Below are positions 24,245 through 32,221 of a DNA stretch of 40,725 bases, one piece after another. The notes beneath the pieces are model-generated. The model searched no databases. It was given only the letters and a program-made list of their open reading frames with translations, and had not been told where the DNA came from. Position numbers and translations under genes: made by a program. This DNA comes from Lachnospiraceae bacterium (lineage in GTDB: Bacteria; Bacillota; Clostridia; Lachnospirales; Lachnospiraceae): the NCBI GenBank assembly GCA_014804355.1, contig JAAUZY010000057.1:1-40725 (forward strand). Reading direction: 5' to 3'. The first letter of the stretch is position 1. Each line of letters starts with the position of its first letter.

Positions 24245-24277
24245 ATGACAGAATATTCTCGTGACATTTTTTATAAT
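24245..24277 (+). promoter_or_regulatory. Putative long-spacer promoter of spoIIGA-sigE
   Basis: A perfect TATAAT (24272-24277) has no -35 at 17 bp but has ATGACA (24245-24250) 21 bp upstream. In Bacillus subtilis the spoIIG promoter also has an over-long (22-bp) spacer and needs Spo0A; the resemblance suggests a similar Spo0A-dependent design. I could not identify an unambiguous Spo0A box. Confidence 0.45.
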
Positions 24278-24301
24278 AAAGCAGAAATACGGAGGTGGGA
24301 T

Positions 24302-25114
24302 GTGTATTACAAATTATATATTGACAGTGTGTTTATCCTGCAGATGACGAGCAATCTGTATTTGTTATCTCTTGCCGGACGGATTCTTAAGTGTACTGCC
24401 ACGCACGGACGAATCCTGATGGGAGCGGCGCTCGGAGCATTTATGGTCTGCGGGGCGATATCGGTGCCGCTTAGTACGGTGGGAATCCGGATACTTTTGA
24501 GCGCGGTCCCTGTCAGTATATGTATGCTATGTGTTACTTTTAAAATCTGTCATAAGAGAAAGCTAATTCACGCTAGCTTTGTGATGGCAGGCTGTGGTTT
24601 TTTTTTAGGCAGTACCATGATATGGATTCTGAATCGTTTGAGAACGGTTCTAAATGGAAATGTGAGCCTTGCGGTTACACTTATTACGGGCTATCTGTCA
24701 TATCTTATCCTGTTAAAGGTAGTCGGATTCTTAAGGAGAAAGAAGGAGAACAGTCTGAAAACGGTAGTGATCCGCGTGCCGGAATCAGGCCGGGATATCT
24801 CGGTCAGCGCACTTCTTGACACGGGCAATCATCTGACGGACCCGGTGTCCGGAGAGCCGGTATGTGTGATCAGTGAGAAACTGGCAGGGCAGATTGAATC
24901 CTGTTTCAGGCCGGAGAAGTATCATGCGGTTCCGTTTATGAGTATTGGCAGAGAGAGAGGAGTGCTGAATGCTTATGAAGTGTCGGAGATCCTGATAGAA
25001 GATGAGGAACGCCATATCAGAAAAGAACATGTTATTGTAGCGGTTTGTAATACGGGAATACCGGAAGAAAGTATCTACCAGATGATACTTCACCCCCGTC
25101 TATTAGAAGACTAG
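24302..25114 (+). CDS. spoIIGA: Sigma-E processing peptidase SpoIIGA
   Basis: SpoIIGA is a membrane-embedded aspartic protease that cleaves pro-sigma-E in the mother cell after activation by SpoIIR. The product is about 270 residues. The N-terminal half has five hydrophobic segments (to about residue 145). The C-terminal half carries the protease motif LLDTGN with catalytic Asp173, followed by DPVSGEPV, as in the family. GTG 24302 is chosen because GGAGGTGGG is directly upstream and the sequence then starts MYYKLYID, typical for SpoIIGA. The gene for its substrate, sigE, follows 11 nt downstream. Confidence 0.95.
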   Translation: MYYKLYIDSVFILQMTSNLYLLSLAGRILKCTATHGRILMGAALGAFMVCGAISVPLSTVGIRILLSAVPVSICMLCVTFKICHKRKLIHASFVMAGCGFFLGSTMIWILNRLRTVLNGNVSLAVTLITGYLSYLILLKVVGFLRRKKENSLKTVVIRVPESGRDISVSALLDTGNHLTDPVSGEPVCVISEKLAGQIESCFRPEKYHAVPFMSIGRERGVLNAYEVSEILIEDEERHIRKEHVIVAVCNTGIPEESIYQMILHPRLLED

Positions 25115-25125
25115 GAGGAAGGAAA

Positions 25126-25866
25126 ATGGTTTTTAAAGTGGCAATTCCCGGCAAAGTTCAATTTAAGATGATACATAAGGATTCGAGGTTCCTTATGACG
25201 AAGCAGGGAGATATTCATTACATAGGCGGGACAGAAGTGCTGCCGCCGCCTCTTGAGAGCGACAGGGAGAACGCGATCATAAACGATCTTGGCACGGAAT
25301 ATGAGGATGAGGCCAAGGCGATTCTGATAGAACATAATCTGAGACTGGTGGTGTACATCGCCAAGAAATTTGACAATACGGGTGTGGGCGTGGAGGATCT
25401 GATATCCATCGGAACCATCGGACTGATCAAATCGATCAATACGTTTAACCCCGAGAAAAATATTAAGCTGGCGACCTATGCATCGCGCTGTATTGAGAAT
25501 GAAATATTAATGTACCTGAGAAGGAACAGCAAGCATAAGATGGAAGTGTCAATTGACGAACCGCTCAACGTGGATTGGGACGGAAATGAGCTTTTGCTGT
25601 CAGATATTCTGGGAACAGATGAGGATGTGATCTATAAGGACCTGGAGAATGAGGTGGAGCGCAAGCTGTTAATCAAGGCGATTGCGAAGCTGACGGAGAG
25701 GGAACAGACAATCATCAGGCTGCGGTTTGGACTGGGCAGCGTGGACGGTAAGGAGCTGACACAGAAGGAAGTTGCCGAATTGTTAGGAATTTCACAATCC
25801 TATATTTCACGGCTGGAAAAGAAAATTATGCGCAGACTGAAGAAGGAGATGAGTAAAGATAATTGA
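25126..25866 (+). CDS. sigE: RNA polymerase sporulation sigma factor SigE (pro-form)
   Basis: Sigma-E directs early mother-cell transcription. The 246-residue protein is made as an inactive precursor: the first ~31 residues are a basic/hydrophobic pro-sequence. The segment [15 protein letters not shown] matches the Bacillus cleavage region YYIGGSEALPPPL, predicting cutting near His31-Tyr32. Region 2 shows [34 protein letters not shown] and [20 protein letters not shown]. Region 4 shows [26 protein letters not shown] precedes the ATG. It is co-transcribed with spoIIGA; no sigG follows in the same direction. Confidence 0.97.
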   Translation: MVFKVAIPGKVQFKMIHKDSRFLMTKQGDIHYIGGTEVLPPPLESDRENAIINDLGTEYEDEAKAILIEHNLRLVVYIAKKFDNTGVGVEDLISIGTIGLIKSINTFNPEKNIKLATYASRCIENEILMYLRRNSKHKMEVSIDEPLNVDWDGNELLLSDILGTDEDVIYKDLENEVERKLLIKAIAKLTEREQTIIRLRFGLGSVDGKELTQKEVAELLGISQSYISRLEKKIMRRLKKEMSKDN

Positions 25867-25986
25867 TTTTTAGAGTCCGTGATGATATCATATGTTTAAG
25901 GTGTTCCATTTTGTGGTTAATAACTATTCTGAAATGTGAAGATGTTTGATCAGAAGCGGTACGGACAAACATATGTGTGAGGGCGA

Positions 25987-27978
25987 ATGAAGAAGATAAT
26001 TTTAATTGTCGATGATGACAGGCTGACATTATCAACAGCACAGAATCTGTTGGGAGAGATGTATAAGGTAGTTGCCGTAAACTCGGGGAAACAGGCATAT
26101 AAGTATCTGGACAGACATACTCCGGATCTGATTCTTTTGGATATCAATATGCCGGAGATCGGCGGGTATGAGGTTATGCGTGCGCTGCAGGCAGACAGGC
26201 GGTGGAGTAAGATTCCGGTTATCTTTCTGACGGCGGATCGCAGCGCCGAGACGGAAGTGGAATGTTTCCGTGTAGGAGCTAATGATTTTATTACTAAGCC
26301 CTTTGAACCGCAGATCATGCTGAGTCGTATTAAGAGTACGCTGGAGCTGGATGGCTATCGGAAAGATCTGCAGCGGAGACTGGATGAGAAAACAAGAGAG
26401 ATGGAACGTATCACCATTCAGGCGATTATGACGGTTGCCAATACGGTGGATGCCAAAGATGATTATACGAAGGGACACTCCATGCGCGTGGCGGCTTATT
26501 CCGAGCTGATGGCGCAGCGGCTGGGATGGTCGGAGGAGGAGATTCAGAACATATATTATGTAGCAATGTTGCATGATGTCGGTAAGATCGGTGTGCCCGA
26601 TGCGGTGCTTAATAAGCCTTTTCGATTAACGGATCTGGAGTTTCGGTTAATCAAAGGGCATACCATCATGGGTGCAGAGATCCTAAAAGACTTTAAGATG
26701 TTTCCGAATGTCAACGTGGGTGCACAATATCATCATGAGCGCTATGACGGCAAGGGATATCCGGAAGGGCTTAAGGCAGAGTCTATTCCGCTTGTGGCAA
26801 GGATCATCGGGCTGGTGGATTCTTATGATGCCATGACCAGCAACCGCGTTTATCGGAGAAGATTGAGCGATGATATCGTGATGGAGGAATTAAGGAAAGG
26901 TAAGGGAACTCAGTGGGATCCCGAACTGGTAGATATATTCATTGAGCTGATCAAGGAAGGCGCACTGGAGAAGAAGTGGATGCACGAAGACGAGATGGCA
27001 TCGCCGATCTTTGACAGTGAGAAGATCTATGGCGTCGCTATGGGCAGTGAGAGTGTGCTGGATGCGCCTACGGATTATCTGACAGGTGTCTTAAGCAAGC
27101 GCAAGGGCGTGAATGAGATTGAGGCGGGACTGCGCGTTGCGGGCGGATGCCTTATGATTATTGATCTGGATCATTTCAAACGGATCAACCAGACACACGG
27201 TCATCTGGCAGGTGACTATGCCTTGAAGATGACCGCGGATGTTCTGCGCGAGGTGTGCAGTAAGGGTGTTGTGTGCAGAACCGGCGGAGACGAGTTCCTC
27301 TATTTTGCGGAGGGAATGCGCAGCAGGGATGCGGCGATCGTCATGGTGAATGAGATACTGGATGCTTTTGCCAAGAAGCAGGAAGAAGTGGACATTCTTA
27401 AGGAGACACAGTTGTCCATCGGCATCAGTGTGTCGGGTTCCGACGGTTATGAGTATGAGGAATTGTACCAGAGGGCTGATAAGGCGCTGTATCATGTGAA
27501 GCAGAACGAGAATGTCCGTTACGGTTTCTTCCAGAGTACGGGTATGGTACGCACGCCGGAGCAGTCCAAGAACGATCTGGAGACGGTAATCAATATGATC
27601 AAAACGCGCGACAGCCGTACCGGGGCATTTCAGGTTGAGTATGCCGAGTTTGCGCATATCTATGAGTTTGTCACCCGTTTCTCGGAGAGAAGCAGGCAGG
27701 AAACGCAGCTTCTTCTGTTTACGCTCTTTTCGTCGGACGGCAGCGAGATCAAACTGGAGCGTATGGAGATTGCCATGCAGTGTATGGAGCAGGCGATCTG
27801 TAAGTCACTGCGGGGCGTGGACGTAGGCACCAGATACAGCAGTTCACAGTTTCTGGTGGTATTGATGGGAACGGAGAAAGAGAATATCCGCGTGGTCACG
27901 GACCGTATCATACAGAATTACTTCAAGCTGTATGGTGGCAAGGACATCACTGTGACCTTCGATGTGGCGGATTATTAA
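25987..27978 (+). CDS. Response regulator with REC, HD-GYP and GGDEF domains (c-di-GMP turnover)
   Basis: This 663-residue soluble regulator has a receiver domain (1-120; DD at 9-11, phospho-Asp52 in LLDINMPE, Lys104 in ITKPFE) and a short coiled linker. Its HD-GYP domain (about 145-325) has HDVGKIGVPD (196-205) and HHERYDGKGYPEG, the intact phosphodiesterase motifs. The GGDEF domain (about 360-490) has an intact RTGGDEF (433-437); no RxxD inhibitory site is seen upstream. The last ~140 residues look like a second, degenerate GGDEF-like fold in which the signature is replaced by RYSSSQF. Both c-di-GMP breakdown and synthesis are predicted from motifs. No cognate kinase lies nearby. It occupies the space between sigE and the inverted sigG. 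Confidence 0.93.
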   Translation: MKKIILIVDDDRLTLSTAQNLLGEMYKVVAVNSGKQAYKYLDRHTPDLILLDINMPEIGGYEVMRALQADRRWSKIPVIFLTADRSAETEVECFRVGANDFITKPFEPQIMLSRIKSTLELDGYRKDLQRRLDEKTREMERITIQAIMTVANTVDAKDDYTKGHSMRVAAYSELMAQRLGWSEEEIQNIYYVAMLHDVGKIGVPDAVLNKPFRLTDLEFRLIKGHTIMGAEILKDFKMFPNVNVGAQYHHERYDGKGYPEGLKAESIPLVARIIGLVDSYDAMTSNRVYRRRLSDDIVMEELRKGKGTQWDPELVDIFIELIKEGALEKKWMHEDEMASPIFDSEKIYGVAMGSESVLDAPTDYLTGVLSKRKGVNEIEAGLRVAGGCLMIIDLDHFKRINQTHGHLAGDYALKMTADVLREVCSKGVVCRTGGDEFLYFAEGMRSRDAAIVMVNEILDAFAKKQEEVDILKETQLSIGISVSGSDGYEYEELYQRADKALYHVKQNENVRYGFFQSTGMVRTPEQSKNDLETVINMIKTRDSRTGAFQVEYAEFAHIYEFVTRFSERSRQETQLLLFTLFSSDGSEIKLERMEIAMQCMEQAICKSLRGVDVGTRYSSSQFLVVLMGTEKENIRVVTDRIIQNYFKLYGGKDITVTFDVADY

Positions 27979-28005
27979 TCATAGGATAAAGGCAGAAGCG
28001 GACTC

Positions 28006-28785
28006 TCAGGCGGTCAGATACATCCGCATGGTTTTCAGGGCGTTTTTTTCCAGACGGGAAACCTGCGCCTGGGAGATACCGATCTTGGTGGCGACCTCCA
28101 TCTGCGTCTTGCCCTCGAAGAAGCGTAGCGTGATGATTTCATATTCCCGATCGCTTAAGCGTTTCATGGCTTCACTTAAGGAGATGTGTTCCACCCAGTT
28201 TTCTTCCCGGTTCTTCTTGTCGCTGATCTGATCCATCACATAGAGCGTATCACCGCCGTCGGTGTAGACGGGTTCGTACAGGCTCATGGGAGCCTGGATG
28301 GCGTCCAATGCGTAGACGATATCTTCTTTGGGTACACCGATCTCATCGGCGATTTCAGTGACAGTGGGTTCCTTGGAATTAACGCGTGTCAGGTGTTCCT
28401 TGGCGTAGATCGCTTTATAGGCGGTATCTTTGAGGGAACGGGAAACCCGTATGCTGTTGGCATCACGCAGATATCGACGGATCTCTCCCACAATCATTGG
28501 CACTGCATAAGTGGAAAACTTTACATTGAGGGAACAATCAAAATTATCGATTGCCTTGATCAGGCCGATACAGCCGATCTGGAACAGATCGTCCACATTT
28601 TCATTGCTCGAGTGGAATCGCTTGATCACACTTAAGACAAGGCGGAGATTACCGTTAATATACTCTTTGCGGGCGGCCTCATCACCGGCTCCGATCCGCT
28701 TAAACAATTCTTCTTTTTCAGCATTCTTAAGGAGCGGCAGTTTGGATGTATTGACGCCGCAGATTTCTACTTTACCCTGTATCAT
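28006..28785 (-). CDS. sigG: RNA polymerase sporulation sigma factor SigG
   Basis: Sigma-G drives late forespore transcription. The product is 259 residues, against 260 in Bacillus. It begins with the diagnostic KVEICGVNTSKLPLLKN. Region 2 has NGNLRLVLSVIKRF, DDLFQIGCIGLIKAIDNF and KFSTYAVPMIVGEIRRYLRD. Region 3 has IRVSRSLKDTAYKA, and region 4 has EGKTQMEVATKIGISQAQVSRLEKNA. The ATG at 28785 is favoured, with GGGTGGG 7 nt upstream; a GTG at 28797 adds four residues. The gene is on the minus strand, facing the c-di-GMP regulator with 27 bp between stops, not downstream of sigE as usual. Confidence 0.97.
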   Translation of the reverse strand: MIQGKVEICGVNTSKLPLLKNAEKEELFKRIGAGDEAARKEYINGNLRLVLSVIKRFHSSNENVDDLFQIGCIGLIKAIDNFDCSLNVKFSTYAVPMIVGEIRRYLRDANSIRVSRSLKDTAYKAIYAKEHLTRVNSKEPTVTEIADEIGVPKEDIVYALDAIQAPMSLYEPVYTDGGDTLYVMDQISDKKNREENWVEHISLSEAMKRLSDREYEIITLRFFEGKTQMEVATKIGISQAQVSRLEKNALKTMRMYLTA

Positions 28786-28837
28786 ATAAATACCCACCCT
28801 TTCCTGTAAGCCACCGGCATTTAAATTGCTTTTTATA

Positions 28838-28867
28838 AAGGATGTGCGAATCGGGCGGAATTATTCA
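28838..28867 (-). promoter_or_regulatory. Putative sigma-G/sigma-F-type promoter of sigG
   Basis: On the minus strand TGAATA (28862-28867) and CATCCTT (28838-28844) are 17 bp apart. Both resemble the sigma-G consensus (TGAATA, about 17-18 bp, CATACTA). Sigma-G is autoregulated in Bacillus, so a sigma-G/F promoter 55 bp upstream of the gene is expected. Confidence 0.45.
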
Positions 28868-28899
28868 TGAAATTTTTAGGAAAAAACTTTGTATATTGT

Positions 28900-28928
28900 T
28901 TTACAAAAAGAGAGTTTTTTGGTACATT
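28900..28928 (+). promoter_or_regulatory. Putative promoter of the zinc-ribbon/SH3b gene
   Basis: TTTACA (28900-28905) and TACATT (28923-28928) are 17 bp apart, divergent from sigG, giving a leader of about 60 nt before the ATG at 28994. Confidence 0.45.
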
Positions 28929-28993
28929 AGAAGATGAATGATTATGATTGCCAAAGTGACAGGCAGCATGAAATATAGCGAGGTGAGACAGGC

Positions 28994-30079
28994 ATGATAT
29001 GTAAGGAATGTGGTGCCGGACTGATGGAGACTGATCAGTTTTGTCCGAAGTGCGGCACCAGAGTGATAAAGGAAATGAGATGCCCCGACTGCGGTGCGGT
29101 GCTGCGTGATGGAACAAAATTCTGCCATAAGTGCGGACGGTTCATAGGGGGCGGCAGCGGGCGCAAGATGGCGGATGAAGAAGATATTTCTATCGATGCG
29201 ATGGAACAGAATATTCTTTCGGAGACGGCGGCAGAGATTAAGGCCGGTCGGAACGCGGAGAGAGAACCACGCCGGACGTCTTCGGCGGGAAGTTCCGCAA
29301 CGAGAAGTGCGTCGTCGCGAAGTGGTTCGGAGAACGCGTCTTCTGCCAGAAGTACGTCATCAAGAGACACGGATAAACGGGCAGCTTCCGGCAAGAGTAC
29401 CTCAGGGAGAAGTGCAGCGGAACATGCATCCGCAGCTAAGAGTACATCTGCGAGAAGCTCGTCGGAACGCACTTCCGCATCGAAGGGTGCACCGGGACAC
29501 GGTACGCCCGCAAAGAGCGCGTCAGGAAGCCATTCATCCGTCCCCGAGCCGCCGCGCAAGAATAAGAAGCGGATCGATTACCGGGAGGACGACTGGGAAG
29601 ATGAGGATTGGGAAGACGATGACGACTGGGATGAGGACGATGAGGAAGGTGTAGATGTTATCACGATCATGACGGTGGTCATGGGCTGCGTACTGCTCAT
29701 TGTAGTAGCTGTGCTCGGATATAATCTGTATAAGCAGTATGCCCCTAAGAATTACGGGAAAGATGCGGAAATATCGGAGGATTACAATGCTGCGGACGAA
29801 GATGTGGAAGAAGAGCAGGAGCCGGCGGAAGTGGATGAGCCGGACGAGGAGCCTGCGGCAGACGGAGACGGAAGCGGCACATACCAGATCATCGTGACGG
29901 GTAGAGAAGTAAATGTGCGTGATCAGCCGAGCACCAGCGGCACGAAGATTCTGGGGAAAGTACGGGAAGGTGAAGTGTATACCTGTTACGGTACGGTAGA
30001 GAACGGGCAGTGGTATGAGATTCGTCTGGAGGACGGTACACCGGGCTATGTGTTCCACGAATATGTCTCCGTGGAATAG
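28994..30079 (+). CDS. Membrane protein with double zinc ribbon and extracellular SH3b domain
   Basis: This 361-residue protein of unknown function starts with two CxxC...CxxC zinc ribbons (Cys3, 6, 17, 20 and Cys30, 33, 44, 47). A long Ser/Ala/Arg low-complexity segment (about 95-185) and an acidic Asp/Glu/Trp patch (about 197-219) follow. One membrane helix lies at about 221-243. After an acidic linker, a bacterial SH3 domain (about 296-361: NVRDQPSTSGTKILGKV, GYVFHEYVSVE) closes the protein. Topology suggests zinc ribbons inside and SH3b outside, where it could bind peptidoglycan. GAGGTGAG precedes the ATG. A second membrane-anchored SH3b protein lies at 36038. Confidence 0.85.
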   Translation: MICKECGAGLMETDQFCPKCGTRVIKEMRCPDCGAVLRDGTKFCHKCGRFIGGGSGRKMADEEDISIDAMEQNILSETAAEIKAGRNAEREPRRTSSAGSSATRSASSRSGSENASSARSTSSRDTDKRAASGKSTSGRSAAEHASAAKSTSARSSSERTSASKGAPGHGTPAKSASGSHSSVPEPPRKNKKRIDYREDDWEDEDWEDDDDWDEDDEEGVDVITIMTVVMGCVLLIVVAVLGYNLYKQYAPKNYGKDAEISEDYNAADEDVEEEQEPAEVDEPDEEPAADGDGSGTYQIIVTGREVNVRDQPSTSGTKILGKVREGEVYTCYGTVENGQWYEIRLEDGTPGYVFHEYVSVE

Positions 30080-30150
30080 GGAGCTTCCGTGAGTATATCA
30101 GGCGGCGCGGAACAGTATATATCTGTGGAATAAGAATCAGTATTGTCATA

Positions 30151-30202
30151 GGAACCTTTTTGCGGGCAGATGCATTTAATAATAAAAAGCCCGGAGGGGT
30201 TC
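30151..30202 (+). other. Hairpin overlapping the ylmC ribosome-binding site
   Basis: GGAACC (30151-30156) can pair with GGTTCC (30197-30202) and GGGC with GCCC inside it, enclosing the GGAGGGG site of the next gene. It could tune translation; there is no other support. Confidence 0.35.
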
Positions 30203-30204
30203 CT

Positions 30205-30441
30205 ATGTTATTTTCTGAATTGAAGAAAAAAGAAGTGATCAACCTGAAGAACTGTCAGAAACTGGGTAAGGTGTGCGACTTTGAGTTTGATGAATGCACC
30301 GGGCAGATCTTTAAGCTGATCATTCCGGGGGAGAATAAGTGGTGCGGTCTGTTCGGCGGAAGTGATACGAATTATGTCATATGCTATAAAGATATCAAAC
30401 AGATCGGACCGGACATCATTATTGTGGATATATGTATATAG
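30205..30441 (+). CDS. YlmC/YmxH-family PRC-barrel protein
   Basis: This 78-residue protein has the features of the YlmC/YmxH sporulation-associated family, small PRC-barrel-like proteins. They appear as LFSELKKKEVINLKNCQKLG at the N-terminus, GQIFKLIIPGE in the middle and IKQIGPDIIIVDI at the end. ATG 30205 is chosen because GGAGGGG lies just upstream; an in-frame TTG at 30160 would add 15 unlike residues. It sits near sigG and upstream of nrdR, a common clostridial neighbourhood. Biochemical function is unknown; a link to sporulation is inferred from family and context. Confidence 0.88.
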   Translation: MLFSELKKKEVINLKNCQKLGKVCDFEFDECTGQIFKLIIPGENKWCGLFGGSDTNYVICYKDIKQIGPDIIIVDICI

Positions 30442-30465
30442 GTTCTATAGGTTTCCATAAAATAG

Positions 30466-30494
30466 TTGACATAATTGTAAGTTTCACATATAAT
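30466..30494 (+). promoter_or_regulatory. Consensus sigma-A promoter of nrdR
   Basis: TTGACA (30466-30471), a 17-bp spacer and TATAAT (30489-30494) are a perfect consensus match, predicting a strong vegetative transcript starting near 30501. Confidence 0.88.
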
Positions 30495-30565
30495 TAATAT
30501 GAACTGTTGTAGTAGAACTGCACGTTATTCAAAATAAAATAATGATACTGAGGAGGATATCCCTG

Positions 30566-31024
30566 ATGAAATGCCCTTTTTGCGGTCATGAAAATACCCG
30601 AGTAATCGACAGCAGACCTGCCGAAGATAACAATTCCATACGCAGAAGACGTGTCTGCGACGAATGTGACAAACGTTTTACGACTTATGAGAAAGTGGAG
30701 ACGATTCCGCTCATCATTATTAAGAAGGACAATAACAGGGAGACTTATGACAGATCGAAGATCGAAGCGGGCGTTTTGCGTGCATGCCATAAGAGACCGA
30801 TCAGCGCGGCGCAGATCAACCAGTTAGTGGATGAGGTGGAGACGGAAGTCTTCAATATGGAAGAGAAGGAGATCCCGAGTCAGGTGATCGGCGAGATCGT
30901 TATGAACAAGCTGAAAGACTTAGAGGCGGTAGCTTATGTAAGGTTCGCTTCTGTGTATCGGGAGTTTAAGGATATCAATACCTTTATGGACGAATTAAAG
31001 AAGGTACTGGATAAAGAAGTGTAA
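30566..31024 (+). CDS. nrdR: Transcriptional repressor NrdR
   Basis: NrdR represses ribonucleotide reductase genes when dATP/ATP binds its ATP-cone. The 152-residue product has a zinc ribbon (Cys3, Cys6, Cys31, Cys34), RRRRVCDECDKRFTTYEKVE, and the ATP-cone beginning IIIKKDNNRETYDRSKIEAG and ending ...AYVRFASVYREFKDI. ATG 30566 follows AGGAGG by 9 nt and gives the canonical MKCPFCG start. No ribonucleotide reductase gene is in the window, so it acts in trans. Confidence 0.97.
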   Translation: MKCPFCGHENTRVIDSRPAEDNNSIRRRRVCDECDKRFTTYEKVETIPLIIIKKDNNRETYDRSKIEAGVLRACHKRPISAAQINQLVDEVETEVFNMEEKEIPSQVIGEIVMNKLKDLEAVAYVRFASVYREFKDINTFMDELKKVLDKEV

Positions 31025-31040
31025 GAAGCAGGGAGAAGAT

Positions 31041-31310
31041 ATGACAGAACAGGAAAAAGAGATTGTGGCAAAGGCCAGTGTTCCCATGACTGTTGCCAAT
31101 ATTGTTCGATGGATATTTCTGGCGATTGCGTTGCTTATTGTTTTATTCCTTTTCTTAGGCAATAAGATATGGGAAGGAGCGGAGTGGTATACGGCCTTTA
31201 CAGGCAGAGCGTATTCCTTCCTGCTTTGGGACATTCTGCTTATGCTTTTGAGTAATATCGTGCGCATCATCTTCACGGCAAGATATAACAGGATTGTGAA
31301 GAATCTGTGA
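31041..31310 (+). CDS. Small two-helix membrane protein, hypothetical
   Basis: This 89-residue protein has two hydrophobic helices (about 22-41 and 61-79), the second ending in a basic tail (TARYNRIVKNL). I do not recognise the family. GGGAGAAG lies just before the ATG and the gene starts 16 nt after nrdR, so it is probably co-transcribed with it. Codon use resembles its neighbours. Confidence 0.7.
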   Translation: MTEQEKEIVAKASVPMTVANIVRWIFLAIALLIVLFLFLGNKIWEGAEWYTAFTGRAYSFLLWDILLMLLSNIVRIIFTARYNRIVKNL

Positions 31311-31440
31311 CAGTTATCCGGACGAGGTTAAGCGCCGGAGATGGTGTGTCGATATAAATAATAGGAAAGGAAGTAATTGTAAAGAACAGGGTTCTGAACA
31401 GTTAGGAAAGGACAAATGATTGAGGAAGGCGGTGTGAGCA

Positions 31441-31569
31441 ATGACCTTTGAATATACCGGAATGGATTGCTGCCCGGAGAATCCGGATATGCAGAAAGCG
31501 ATCTCGGATATGAAGAAAGACCAGATCTTACAGAGTTATCAATATTTTGTCGGAAATTCAGAGTATTAG
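31441..31569 (+). CDS. Small 42-residue hypothetical protein
   Basis: An ATG at 31441, preceded by GGAAGGCGGTGTGAG, opens a 42-residue frame beginning MTFEYTGMDCCPENPD. It continues through SDMKKDQILQSYQYFVGN and stops at 31567-31569. The C-terminal half is rich in charged and aromatic residues and looks like an amphipathic helix. A terminator-like hairpin begins 4 nt after its stop, which supports a genuine short transcript. Function unknown; homologue searches in Lachnospiraceae would test it. Confidence 0.55.
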   Translation: MTFEYTGMDCCPENPDMQKAISDMKKDQILQSYQYFVGNSEY

Positions 31570-31572
31570 AAA

Positions 31573-31601
31573 CCCCTTGCAAACCTGCAAGGGGATTTGT
31601 T
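31573..31601 (+). terminator. Hairpin terminator after the 42-residue gene
   Basis: CCCCTTGCA (31573-31581) pairs perfectly with TGCAAGGGG (31586-31594) on a 4-nt loop, followed by ATTTGTT. The T-run is imperfect. Confidence 0.65.
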
Positions 31602-31663
31602 ATGATAGGAGAAGATTTATCGGGCAGGAGCCAGTCAGTCAGGGGCTCCGGAACGGAGGACGA

Positions 31664-32197
31664 ATGGCTTTACTTGAGCGTTTTTATCCGGATGAATATC
31701 TGGATTCTGCATATGAGATCGATTATGAACAATTATATCAGGAAGGTTACCGCGGTGTGATCTTCGACATAGATAATACGCTGGTACCTCACGGCGCGCC
31801 GGCGGATGCAAGGAGCATTGCGCTGTTTGGCCGGCTTAGGGAGATCGGGTTCGAGAGCATTCTTCTGTCCAATAATAAAGAGCCTCGGGTGAAAATGTTT
31901 AATGATAAGGTGCTCTCCCGTTATATCTATAAGGCAGGAAAACCGTCTCCGAAAAATTATATCATGGCGATGGAGCTTATGGGTACCACGCCTGCAACTA
32001 CGATGTTTGTGGGAGATCAGCTTTTTACGGATGTGTGGGGCGCGAAGAAGGCGGGGATCAGGACGTGGCTGGTGAGGCCGATCCACCCGAAAGAGGAGAT
32101 ACAGATTATCTTAAAGCGCAGACTGGAATGGATCGTACTGTTTTTTTATAAGCGGGACAGAGGACGATATGTGAAGTTGGACAGGCGGTATCGGTAG
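31664..32197 (+). CDS. yqeG: YqeG-family HAD phosphatase
   Basis: This 177-residue HAD-superfamily (subfamily IIIA) protein has motif I FDIDNTLVPH (about residues 35-44) and motif II ILLSNNKE. The conserved Lys is in KAGKPSPKN and motif III is FVGDQLFTDVWGA. The length matches YqeG, which stands next to aroE in Bacillus and many clostridia, as here (aroE starts 25 nt later). ATG 31664 is supported by CGGAGGA 6 nt upstream; the frame is open further upstream but has no site. A phosphatase activity is predicted, substrate unknown. Confidence 0.9.
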   Translation: MALLERFYPDEYLDSAYEIDYEQLYQEGYRGVIFDIDNTLVPHGAPADARSIALFGRLREIGFESILLSNNKEPRVKMFNDKVLSRYIYKAGKPSPKNYIMAMELMGTTPATTMFVGDQLFTDVWGAKKAGIRTWLVRPIHPKEEIQIILKRRLEWIVLFFYKRDRGRYVKLDRRYR

Positions 32198-32221
32198 GGA
32201 TGTGCAGAAACGAGGATTGAG

